NCBI GenBank assembly: GCA_026120185.1
Contig: JANUWF010002051.1
Span: forward strand, 1,116,001 to 1,180,000
Length of the DNA: 64,000 bases
DNA from: Voacanga thouarsii
Lineage: Eukaryota; Streptophyta; Magnoliopsida; Gentianales; Apocynaceae
Direction of reading: 5' to 3'
Made by a program: the position numbers and the translations under genes. Below, one piece after another: positions 24,611-35,308 of this stretch; the first letter of the stretch is position 1; the number at the start of each line of letters is the position of its first letter. The notes under the pieces were generated by a model. That model had not been told where the DNA came from. It was given only the letters and a program-made list of their open reading frames with translations, and ran no database searches.

Positions 24611-26204
24611 TGATGCACTTGTGGTTTGTATTAGTGCGATGTTTTAGAAAATAGATCAATGCTCAACAAAGTTTTAAAATAAAATCCCAATTTAACTCAT
24701 ATACTCACATATTTAGGTAAGTATACCTATCTTGTAGTATACAATGTAGTTAGTAAGTATTAAAGACCCTCAAGAATGGGATCAATTACTCCTACTTCCA
24801 CTTGAATTCTATAGTTCAATCAACCAAAATAACAAGTAAAGCGACTAATTACTACTATTAACTATAAAAAAGTACCACACAAATGCATCAACCCAATTCT
24901 CAAGATAAAGACTAAAAGATCACAAGAAAATATTCAAGTAAGGAAAAGAGATTGGCCATGTAATTAAACAATAATTCCCTCAAGAATATTCAAATAATGA
25001 ACATTACTCAATCTATTGATGTGAAATCCAAGCATTGGCAAGATTTTTTAAATAAAATAAAATATACTCTCTCTCTCGAGTAATGAATCATCTACCCTAA
25101 GATCCAATCTATAGATATCTCTATCATATAAATCAAACTCAAAGATGTATAAAATTAGGAAAATCTAATTACAAGTCAAAAAGCCCTAGAATCCTTATAT
25201 CTAGGTGATCCCAAAACCTCATCTATCACCAAGTTCTAAATCTCATAAATCTTTTCTCAAGTTCATCAAGGGAAAAAAATTTATTGAATTAACATAAAAA
25301 AGAACCCATCTCATGAATCCTTTCTCAAGCTGAACATAAGAGAATTAACCAATCAATCAATTTAATCAATTAAACCCAAGTAATAAATTGCTTAAAATAG
25401 ACATCAATTAATCAAATAAACTTCAAACAGAAGAGTAAATTAGGGTACAACCTGTTGTTTGCATTCAAAGTAATGAAATTCAACAATCACAAAATCAAAT
25501 CACAAAGGAAAAAAAGGGAAAACTCATAGATAAAGTCTCTCTTCTACTTTGCATTTTTTTTTTTTTTTGGTTACTCATTCTTCCTTGATCTTCTCTTCTC
25601 TTCTTTTCCTTATGTTCCAAAAGGTTTCTCTGATTTTTTCGTGGATTGCTTTTCCTTAAATGACCCAGAAAGTAGTATTTATAGGTTACTTTGCGAATCC
25701 CTAAAAATATGCAAAATGGGGGTAATTTGTGATATTGCACAGCGCTATGGAAGGTGGCCTGTGTGGCGCCATGAATGCTCTGATACTCTAATATGGACTC
25801 AAAATGATTTTGTGGGATTAACTGCTGCCATATGCTAGAGTGATGCAAGGCGACGCGAACAATAACTAGCACGGCTCCCGGAAGCTCCAGATGTTCTATA
25901 TTTTTTGCATCCTGATGACGTAAAGTGACGTGCAAAGTGATTGGCACACACTGTGGACTCCTAGAATGTTGACTTTTGAAGTTCAATAGCTACACGGTGG
26001 CATGTAGAATGAGGAGCATGACGCCGTGTCTCTTCAATTTAGCATTTTTTCAAGTCTTTTTCTCCTTGAATTCTTATCTATTCTCAATTGTTTTATCCTA
26101 CAAAAAACAAGGAGAAAATGGGTATTAAGTAGCATTCTAGAATGCATTTCTCTACAATTTAAACACAAATAATGTATAAATATGTATACGATGGACACTC
26201 ATCA
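24611..26204 (-). mobile_element. 3' LTR of Tat/Athila element C, 1594 bp
   Basis: The minus strand starts TGATGAGTGTCCATCG at 26204, right after a purine tract. The other end is placed at 24611, where the plus strand reads TGATGCACTTGTGGTTTG, similar to the matching LTR end of element A (TGATGCATAGGTTTTGG). It contains a TATA box and the less AT-rich block usual in this LTR class near 25740-26030. The 163-residue ORF at 25495-25986 lies in that block and looks like LTR sequence, not a gene. Confidence 0.75.
25676..25683 (-). promoter_or_regulatory. TATA box in the LTR of element C
   Basis: The minus strand reads CCTATAAATACTAC in the middle of the LTR, the usual place of the U3 promoter. 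Transcription would run leftward. Confidence 0.55.
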
Positions 26205-27165
26205 TTCCTTCATACTTGAACATTTGCTTGTCCTCAAGTAAAGTATCAAAATTATAAATGTTCCAAGCAAAAACACATAAGAATTAAGAGTAGATTTTTG
26301 GAACAATGACTACTTATTGGAAAATGGATTCATTTTCTATTGAGATGAGAATTTAGTTCAAGATAATTCAACTTGGACAAACTCGTGTAAATATATGTAT
26401 TTAAATAGATAAAACTAAAGCCATCGAAGTTAGATTAAACTAGTCGATATCTATTCAACAAGTGTCATCCCATTTCCTAGGTCAAGAATAAGATTCAAGT
26501 GATTCATATAAGTAGGGGATAATAAGTTAATTAAGTTCTTTGATTTCTAAAAGCTACTGTAGTCCAAGTAATAAATAGAGGATTGGTCTATATGCTCACT
26601 TTTGTAGGGTGATGTAATCCCCTAATTAAGATAAAATGAAAATTTCACCTTTTACATTACCCTCTAATCTCATTTTCTTTCTATGACAAGGTAATGTAAT
26701 TGCCTAATGAAGATCTAATGAATGATTTTTAGAATTGCATTACTTTACTCATTTCTCTTATGTTTTTGACTCAATCCATATTTACTTAAATCCAGAACAA
26801 AGAATAGCTAGAAGATCATAGAATAAAAATAAGTTAAGATTTCTCTCTTAGATTCATCACAAGTTTTTCATCCAATCCAAAGAAATAAAATATCACAATG
26901 TTTACCAAAACGTAGATAAGGTTAAGCCAAATTCTCAAAATCTAATTCATATCACAACAAATATACAATATTACCTAGGAATATTCAGTCAAAATAAACT
27001 CATTCCAAGTTCTCATGTTAAGAGAAAAAGAATGGCAATTCCAAAGGTGTTCAGAATAACCTAAAGATCGAAATATTTTAGCTCAAATTTTCAAAAACTA
27101 ATTCTATTTCCATATATAAAACCCACAAATGATCTTGTAAAGAATAATCTCTCCCCTACACTTAA
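26205..27165 (-). mobile_element. 3' internal end of Tat/Athila element C, with polypurine tract
   Basis: The minus strand reads ACTTGAGGACAAGCAAATG and then AAGTATGAAGGAA directly before the LTR start. This is the Athila/Tat 3' end with its polypurine tract (26205-26217). The remainder is AT-rich and non-coding. It is interrupted at 27165 by element B and resumes at 36926. 27161-27165 is the left TSD copy CTTAA of element B. Confidence 0.75.
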
Positions 27166-27498
27166 TGTGAAACCCCACCTAAAGCCAACCATAAAGTAAG
27201 GGGGTCGGGATGCATATCATATCATTTTGCATTAATATATTTTTTTAAATGATTTTATGTGCTTTAGAATTATGATTTATAGGTTAAAAAGCTTAGTTAT
27301 GCTTATTGAGTACAAAGGGTAAAATCGTAATTTTACTTGAGGTCAAAATAGGAAGAATATGTTTTTTCTCCAAAGATTTCGAAATTCCTAGAAAGTTTTG
27401 GAATTGGAATATTAAATAAAATATTGATATTTTATTAGCCAAATAAATGATATCTTTTATTAAAAATAATATATATATATATATATATAAAACCTTTC

Positions 27499-27535
<37 letters not shown>

Positions 27536-29080
27536 GTAAAATATTAATAACCTTGTAGACTATATATTCATAAATATTATTTATATTTATTTGTTATCTA
27601 TTAATCAAAATTTAATTATTATTAATTATTAATTAAGAGATTAGTAATAATTTATTATTTATTTTAATAATACTATTTAAAAATTACCATTTATTAATAA
27701 CATCTAGGACTTAGGATTCTTCAATAAATAAACCCTACTTTATTTATTAATAATAACACTCAAGATTTATTATTTGAACTTATAACTTATTAGTAGTTAT
27801 TTTTCAACCCCTAGTTATTTTAACTTATCAAGCTGGACTTCTTTTATAAAATTCTTTATCAGCTGGCCTTAAAGCTTAGGACATTAATGTCATTATTGTA
27901 ATTAGTTGAACTCGGAATTATTTGTGTAAAGCAAATATAGCTCGAGTAGAACCTTATGTCTTGTGTTTACCCCAGGCGGGATTAGGTTAGCCTTGTAAGA
28001 TTTTAGAATTCGAGCAAACAAATGATCAGATAAGCTCCTGCATGGAATTTTGTGAAAACAAAAAATTATTGTGGCAAGCCAAATGTGATGTGTATGGACA
28101 CTCATTTTGTAAAGGCAATTAAGGGCTGTTTTCCTTTTTATTTTAATCAAGCAAATGATTTGAAAAATCAAACAAGCAGTTTTACACAAAATGCAAAACT
28201 CTTTCTAAAACCCAACTTCGACAAGAATTTTAGAAACCCTTAATTGCTATTTCAAAAAAAATCATTGTGTGATCAATTTTCTCCCAATCAACGTTGAGTA
28301 CTCAATAAGGGTAGGCTAGTAGTACTAGTTTTGAAGTGCAAAAGCGAGTCTTCTGTCAGGAGGCCACCTCCAGAAGATAAACTCAACTTGGAGAAGCAAC
28401 AATACTACTTAGTCATGCCGGTCCGAGCTAGCAAGTTTCAATCATCTGGACTGTATGTTTTCGGAGTGGAAAACCGGTAAGTTTAGGTGTAGAGAAGGAG
28501 GAGTATCTCATCCGGTAAGTCGTACACCTACCTTTTGTCAGTCTACACAAAGTGTCGCATTCTGACCGTTATATAGTCGTGGGGCCCAACGTGTGGTAAC
28601 CCATGGCTATCCATTTGAGTGGTTGTATTTATTGTGCACATGTATAGTTTGAAAAGCAAAACACCACTCTTTATTTTTAACATTATTTAATTCTTGCCAG
28701 CACTTTCTCTTATGCAATTTTTACAACTTGCATACATAAACTGTTTTACCTGAAATACTCAAAGCACACACGGGCTTACTGAGATTTTTATCTCATCACC
28801 TTTTATACTATGTTTTCAGGTCGATCCTGCTGTGGAGATGAATAGCTATTTTTGTTGCCTATTGCTTTGAAGACTTTATGTTATTTTTCTTATGTGTCGT
28901 TTTGAGAGATGATAGCAAACAATTTATTTTGAATTTGTTCATGTATTTTTGGGTTTTAATAAGTTTAATTTTAAAGTATTACTTTTATTTTCTTTTGTGT
29001 GACCTAGTTATAAAGACCCCTTATCCTTTGGACGGGGCGACATCTACGGCCCTATTGGGCCTAGGTAATGGGGTGTTACA
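27166..29080 (+). mobile_element. 5' LTR of element B, 1915 bp, internally deleted
   Basis: It aligns with the 3' LTR at both ends. Near 27360 it jumps from text matching 32735 to text matching 35013, so about 2.3 kb is missing. Short (AT)n (27469-27489) and (AAT)n (27499-27535) runs lie at the place of the ACAT array in the 3' LTR. The 3' end carries CGGCCCTATTGGGCCTAGG, a possible hairpin, before GGGGTGTTACA. Confidence 0.92.
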
Positions 29081-29082
29081 AA

Positions 29083-29094
29083 TGGTATCAGAGC
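29083..29094 (+). promoter_or_regulatory. PBS of element B, initiator-Met tRNA type
   Basis: TGGTATCAGAGC lies 2 bp after the LTR and is followed by CTAGG. Twelve bases match the complement of the plant initiator-Met tRNA 3' end. Confidence 0.9.
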
Positions 29095-29178
29095 CTAGGT
29101 TTAAGAAAATATTGATAGTATATGCTTTATTTTATAGAGTTTAAATCTTCTGACTAACCTGTCTTGTTTATGCTGTAG

Positions 29179-29654
29179 GATGGTTAGAATGCTTAAAACC
29201 GCAAGGAATGGGCAGCAGTGGCATCCTCCTATCCCTAACTACCCAGAGACCTATCAGTGCCTCAGCCTGCACCTCAGCCTGTACCACAGCCAATTATTCC
29301 CTTGGATGATAGCAGTGACGATGATGTCCAAATAATTAAGCCACCCCAATACCCATTATAGACTTAGTTATTGGCAGTGAAGACGAGGAGATTGATATGA
29401 AATATGTTCCCCTCCCTTCTGGTCCCATAGTTGACTTGACAACTGATAGTGATGACCCGGGAGAGATAGATTATGAATCTCCACCTAGACCTTCCTTCAC
29501 ACCCTCACCCAACCAGGTTGAGACCGGGGAGAGTTCTAGGCAACCTAGGAAGGAGCCAATAGATGAGTTTACAAATGGGGTGGGGATAGACTTCACTAGG
29601 AATTCTGGGGGATGGTTATATGAGGCCGACTTTGAAGATTCTGATGAGGACTAG
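29179..29654 (+). pseudogene. pre-gag acidic ORF of element B with SIM-like repeats
   Basis: It starts MVRMLKTARNG at 29179. After frame changes it reads PQPAPQPVPQPIIPLDDSS, then PIIDLVIGSEDEE, then the open 85-residue part at 29397-29654 with GPIVDLTTDSDDPGEIDYE. It ends in EADFEDSDED-stop. Thus three segments of the form P-[IV]-[IV]-x-L followed by Asp/Glu/Ser occur roughly 25 residues apart. This is the shape of a SUMO-interacting motif; that reading is inference. I know no named family for it. It lies between PBS and gag, 269 bp before the gag ATG. Two frameshifts (near 29225 and 29360) disable it. Confidence 0.6.
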
Positions 29655-29922
29655 AAAGGTTAAGTGCTGCTATAATTAGGATGTTTTATTTACTACTTTC
29701 CATAAACTCCTATGTTAAGGATTTTATTCCTGTTTACTGCTTTAATTTCAAATTTGTGCAAATAAGAGTACCTGGAATACTCTAAGGTTTGAGAAAAATT
29801 TATGTGCAATTCTTTATACAAAACATGCACATGATTTTCTTTTACTCAAACCTGAATGTGAATGCACGCTTAAAATGTTTTAAAATTGAATGCATAAACA
29901 CATTATCTAGGCATGGTTTAGA

Positions 29923-30870
29923 ATGGTACCCAAGCACCGTGTAGCCACATCAAGCAGAAAAGTTCCAAAAATAAAGCTTGTGACACCAGAGTTTGAGACG
30001 ACTCAAATGCCGTCACCTAACTGGGAGGATGAGAACGAGCTAGACTTGGAAATGGAGTCAGAAGAACCTGTTGGAGTGACAATGGGGCAAGTATTCAGCA
30101 AGATGACTGAGATTCTTCAGACTTGGACTGAACGAAGGAATCCAAAGGGGGAGGACGAAGCTTTGGAGCGGTTTTTGAAATTTCAACCGCCCATCTTCTT
30201 GGGAAAAGCTAAGTAGGATCAGAAAGTTGAACAGTGGGTAGAGAAGATGGAAGACATCTTCGTTACGCTTCAGTGCACAGAGAAGCGAATGGTGAAGTTT
30301 GTTGCATTCCGATTAAGGGGCCCAGTTCGGGTATGGTGGCAACGAGTTCAGGATTATTGGCAGATGATTGACCATGACTGGACATGGGCCAATTTAGTAG
30401 AAGCATTCAGAGCTGAGTATATCCCTCGATGGATAGTTGAGAAGCGGGACGGTGAATTCTAGAATCTAAAGCAGGGAGGTATGACGGTAGCTCAGTACGT
30501 AGCACGGTTCACCCAATTATCAAAGTACTGCAAGAGGCTAGTGGACACTGAGCAGAACAGAATAAGATAGTTTGTCATGGGGCTAAGGCAGGAGTTAAGA
30601 AGGGCGTTGGCACCTTCTCCACCAACGACCTACAAGGGGGCTGTGGACGTAGCAACCCGGACTGAGAATGAAGACCGCAACAGAATGGCGCCAAGACAAC
30701 CACCGAGACCTTTTCAATGCCAGTAGCTCAACAAGCGCCCTGCCAATCAGCAGTGGCAGAATCGGGAAAAGAAAGCCCGGACAGCACCGGCTAGTCCTAC
30801 GCATAATATTCCATTATGTCGGCACTGTGGAAAAAGGGGCCTCACCAAGAAAAATTGTTAGTCCAAGGGA
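29923..30870 (+). pseudogene. gag of element B, with decayed zinc knuckle
   Basis: The first 97 residues are open from ATG 29923 (MVPKHRVATSSRKVPK) to ALERFLKFQPPIFLG. After TAG stops the gag core continues: VEKMEDIFVTLQ, VAFRLRGPVRVWWQRVQDYW (30301-30360), then YIPRWIVEKRDGEF and MTVAQYVARFTQLSKYCKRL (30481-30540). The zinc knuckle at about 30815-30855 (CRHCGKRGLTKKNC) has Leu/Thr where the His should be. In-frame stops at 30214, 30460, 30567, 30724 and 30856 are all TAG. It matches the gag of element 1 (361-1545). Gag would assemble the virus-like particle in the cytoplasm. Confidence 0.88.
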
Positions 30871-32477
30871 GCTAAGCGGGAAAGCTAACGTTGTTGCTAA
30901 TGCCCTGAGCCGGAAAGTTAGAATGGCTAGGGTAAGAGTGCAGGAGGTTCAAGTGGTTCAGGATGTGTTGGATAAAAGTGCGGAAGTGCAAGAGGAGAGA
31001 ATTGTTGTTAGCAACTTGAAGTTGATGCCAGATCTAAGGCAGGGACATCATTGAGGCTCAACAAAGTAATGCAGAATTCCAACTTTTCAAGAACAAGGAG
31101 CTTAAATGGCAAGGCAGTGAATTTTGACAGGACGACGTAGGAGTTTTGTATTTTCGAGATCGTTTGTGTGTACCCGATAAGCACCGGTTGAAGGACAAAA
31201 TTTTGGAAAAGGCGCATAAGAACAAGTACGCCACTCATCCGGGAGGGGTCAAAATGTATCAAGATCTGAAAAGGGTTTATTGGTGGCCCGGAATGAAACG
31301 AAACGTGGTCAAGTATGTCTCGACGTGTCTCACCTATTAGAAAGTCAAAGCGGAGCACAAAAAGTCAGTAGGATTGTTGCAACCGTTACCAATGCCTGAA
31401 TGGAAATAGGAAGAGGTGACTATGGACTTCATGACTGGACTACCTATGGCAAAGACCCAAAATGACTCCATATAGGTAGTGGTGGATCGACTGACCAAAT
31501 CAACGCATTTCATACCAGTGAATGTAAGGGATTCCATGAAGAAGTTGGCTTAGACCTATGTGCGAGAAATAGTTAAGCTACATGGAGTTCCTTCAAGTAT
31601 TTTGTCCGACCGAGATTCGAGATTTACATCCCGACTTTGGGGCAAGTTTCAAGAACCGATGGGTTCTAGTTTGAAGTTCAGTACGACGGCGCATTCCCAA
31701 ATCGATGGACAGTAGGAAAGGGTTATTCAGATATTAGAGGATATGCCGAGAGCCTGCATATTGGATCTCGGGGATAAGTGGATCGAATGTGTGTCGTATG
31801 CAGAGTTATCCTACAACAACAGTTATCAAGCTTCGATTGGAATGGCTCCGTATGAAGCACTATATGGACGCAAGTGTCAGGTACCGCTATACTGGAGTTG
31901 GTTGGAGGATGGCCATATAAGCAAATCAGGAGAAGTCTGTGTTCATGAAATATTGGACAAGGTCAAGTTAACCAGGAAAAGGTTGAAAGAAACCCAAAGC
32001 CGACAAAAGAGCTATGCAGACAATAGGCGGAGAGAGTTAGAATTCCAAGTGGGAGATACTGTATTCCTAAGACTGACACCGAATAGGGGAATTCTCAAGC
32101 ATCCGAAAGGTGGGAAGTTAAATCTGAGGTATTTGAGACCATTTTCGATAAAGGAGAGAATTGGGCCGGTGGCGTATCGATTGGATTGGCCAGATGGGTT
32201 GACGGGAATTCACAACGTATTCCATGTGTCTCAGTTGAAGAAGTACAATGCCAATCCCGTACATGTTTTGAATGATGAGATATTAGTATTGCAACCCGAC
32301 CCAAGTTATGTGGAGAAACCCGTGAGGATATTGGATCGAAGTATCAATACTCTCCGAAACAATCAGATCCCGATGGTAAAAGTGCAGTGGGAGCATCATG
32401 GCACGCGAGATGCCACATGGGAAACAGAAGAGTGGGTAAAGCAGAAGTATCCCGATCTGAGATGGAGGTATGCTTGA
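30871..32477 (+). pseudogene. integrase with C-terminal chromodomain-like tail, element B
   Basis: It opens with SGKANVVANALSRK (30880), which in Ty3 polyproteins follows RNase H. Next come the HHCC zinc-binding region (HKNKYATHPGGVKMYQDLKR, second cysteine of the CxxC pair lost), the core segments EEVTMDFMTGLP (31410), VVVDRLTKSTHFIPV, ILSDRDSRFTSRLW (31600), then the long open frame 31743-32477. That frame (244 residues) has NNSYQASIGMAPYEALYGRK, GDTVFLRLTP and HNVFHVSQLKKY. It ends with a chromodomain-like stretch PVRILDRSINTLRN ... VKVQWEHHGTRDATWE. The integrase core Asp residues are visible; TAG stops at 31338, 31407, 31472, 31552 and 31714 break the frame. A chromodomain-type tail is the mark of chromoviruses, which tend to insert in heterochromatin. 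Confidence 0.9.
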
Positions 32478-32498
32478 ATTTCGAGATGAAATTTTCCT

Positions 32499-32511
32499 AA
32501 GGAGGGGAGGA
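32499..32511 (+). promoter_or_regulatory. polypurine tract of element B
   Basis: AAGGAGGGGAGGA lies immediately before the 3' LTR start TGTGAAACC at 32512. Confidence 0.85.
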
Positions 32512-32750
32512 TGTGAAACCCCACCTAAAGCCAACCCTAGAGTAAGGGAGTCGAGATTCATATCATATCATTTTGCATGAATATATATTTTTTGAATGAT
32601 TTTATGTGCTTTAGAATTATGATTTATAGGTTAAAAGGCTTAGTTATGCTTATTGAGTACGAAGGGTAAAATAGTAATTTTGCTTGAGGTCAAAATATAA
32701 AGATAGCTTGAGGATTAAATAAGAAGAATATTTAGGTGAGAAAATAAGAA

Positions 32751-32830
32751 TAAGAGTTGTTGTGATTTAGTGGTTAGAGCTTTGGAATTAATCTCTAAGG
32801 TCATGAGTTCAAATCCCATCATTTAAGTTT
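32751..32830 (+). other. tRNA-like segment with Pol III A and B boxes inside the LTR
   Basis: It reads TGTGATTTAGTGGTTAGAGC (A-box-like) and then GAGTTCAAATCCC (B-box-like, T-arm shape), with spacing close to that of a tRNA. The acceptor stem does not pair, so it is no functional tRNA gene. It may be the head of a tRNA-derived SINE or a tRNA pseudogene. The same unit lies in the solo LTR at 45475-45545. Confidence 0.55.
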
Positions 32831-34391
32831 TTATCATGATTATCTTAGTTAAGTTTGAATTTTTATTTTCTTGCATTCTATAAAAATAGGAATGTTGTCC
32901 TAGAGGAGACATGAAGAGAATGTCCTAATCCTATCATCATGTTCTAAAAAGAATTCTAGAGGAATTCTTGTCCTTTTATTACCTCTAGCTTGTCCTAACC
33001 TCTTCACCAATAAAATTTGTTCAAAATTTATCCAAATTCATATTTTTAATTCCAGAAAATTTAGCAACGATTCTTGGTCTTTGAATTTCAAAAATGAATC
33101 TTGGAGGTTGGAGAATTGACTGAAAATAGGAGAGGAGTTAGGGGAGGTTCCCAAGGGAAATTAATCACCATAGTTGAACCTTCAACCTCAACTCCATAGT
33201 GTTCATATTCGTTATGGAAGAAATCTGGAAATTTTCCAGATTTTGAGCAGTCTAGCTTTTAAAAAACTCAGCCATATTTCCTACTCATTTTCTATCAGAA
33301 AAATGGCCAATTTATTCAGCTTGAAGACTGAAATTCCTGTACAAAAACTGTGCAAACCAGAAAAAAAAATTCTGGACAGTTTTCGCTGCATAGCAGCCTA
33401 GAATTGGAGCTATTTTCTTCTGTCATCAACTCAGCAAAATGCCTATGCTTTTCCTCCATAAAGAAGACTGGAAATCAGCCTTAAAGGACCCTCAAAAACC
33501 TCTCAAAACCCTATGCAAATCAGGCTGGAATGTTGCAGAAAAAATGCACAGAAAATTCAGCAAACCTTCGAACCATGAACATCATGAAACCAGAAAATTT
33601 CCAGCTCTGTTCCCTTCAAGCTTTAGCCAAAAACCACCCTCAAACCTCTATAAATTAACCCTTGTCCAGCCATGAATTGAACACCATTACCCTCCCACTT
33701 ACCTTACACAATTGGACTCCATAACCACACCTCAAATTTCTCCTACAATCACTCCATTCAAACTTCCATTTGAATTTTAAAATTTTTAGCATTTGCTCCA
33801 TGTAAACACCTTTGGATTAGGCCTCATAACCAGAAATTCCTCTGCCATTGAGTTCAGAATTTCAGCCAGCCTTAAAGCTCCATCAACCTTCATTTCAGTA
33901 AAACACAACAGTCCAATCGGTTCCATTGCAGCTCCAAGAAACCTTCATCAATTAAACACCATTAACATATTTTTTACCTCAAAACACTCCTTAAATTTAT
34001 CCATTTGAATTTCAAACAACCAGATTTTTTCTCCCTCCCTAAATTGAATACAAAAATCCCTGAACTCCCTCAATCATTCGGCTAGCCCTCTTCAGAAATT
34101 GGTCCAGCATTCCTCCTCTAGTTCTCTCCATTTTTACCAAGAACACACACTACCTTTCTTTAAGCAAAAGACCACTCTAAACACCTCCAATCCCTCTCAA
34201 AAACTCCATAATACGCCTACATACTCCCTAGAGTCCATTTCTAGAATTTATAACATCAAATCTTGAAAACAAAAACATTCGGATCAAAATCATATTTTTT
34301 TCCTTGAAGCCTCAAGAACATCATCAAGGTAACCAAGAACAACTCTTTTGTTCATTTTTTTCCACTCAACCTTTAACATATCATGCTAATG

Positions 34392-34420
<29 letters not shown>
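34392..34420. repeat. (CT)n microsatellite in the B 3' LTR
   Basis: A CT run after CATGCTAATG. The same place in the solo LTR (43792-43843, opposite strand) carries a longer GA run. Confidence 0.95.
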
Positions 34421-34423
<3 letters not shown>

Positions 34424-35122
34424 CAAAATTGTGAATTACAACCATGGCTATTTTTCCTCCCCTCATGGACAATTCAAGACTCTCAATCACGTGGACCTTC
34501 TTGAATCTTCATCAAAGTAAACATCAATCAAGTACTCCTCCTTAATCTTCCTTTTTAATTCTAAATTCATGTCTCTTAGATGCTAAGAAGGAGAATAGAA
34601 TATGAATGGGGGATTGAGTATATGCATATGTATGAAGGGATTGAGATTAGGGCATGAGAATGGATGATTATGATTAAGCTATATGAAATTCCTTGAGAAT
34701 CAGTGTGTGTTCACCATGTCTTAAGAAATTATGGATGATTAAAGCATGCTAGATGTTATGATGCCTTTGGTGAATAGGATTTATGGTCTTATCCCCTTTC
34801 AAGCCATGATTATGATTATACTTAGTAGAGATTTGGCCATGTGATAGTATGTATGGATTTAAGCCTATGTTTATGAATGAATTAGTTTGTTGTTTGATGT
34901 TGGAGAATATGTTCATGATTCTTATTAGCAATAGGAAAATTATGATCATGATCTTGTTGATCCTAGGTTATTTTAATTAGCAAATTTTATTATCTTAATT
35001 AAAATTATTACTATGTTTTTCCTCCAAAGATTTCAAAATTCCTAGGAAGTTTTGAAATTGGAATATTAAATGGAATATTGATATTTTATTAGCCAAATAA
35101 ATGATATCTTTTATTAAAAATA

Positions 35123-35271
35123 ATACATACATACATACATACATACATACATACATACATACATACATACATACATACATACATACATACATACATACAT
35201 ACATACATACATACATACATACATACATACATACATACATACATACATACATACATACATACATACATACA

Positions 35272-35302
<31 letters not shown>
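35123..35302. repeat. (ACAT)n array, about 45 units
   Basis: A nearly perfect tetranucleotide array in the B 3' LTR. It yields empty frames of repeated Met-Tyr-Val-Cys or Ile-His-Thr-Tyr, which are not genes. Confidence 0.97.

Positions 35303-35308
<6 letters not shown>

Noticed and set aside
25495..25986. 163-residue minus-strand ORF
   Set aside because: It lies wholly in the LTR of element C, shows no domain and has no leader; the open frame is due to the less AT-rich LTR block.
27499..27535. CRISPR-like or satellite array
   Set aside because: It is a simple AAT microsatellite in an LTR; no spaced repeats occur anywhere in the window.
32751..32830. A functional tRNA gene
   Set aside because: A and B boxes are present but the acceptor stem does not pair, so I list it only as tRNA-like.
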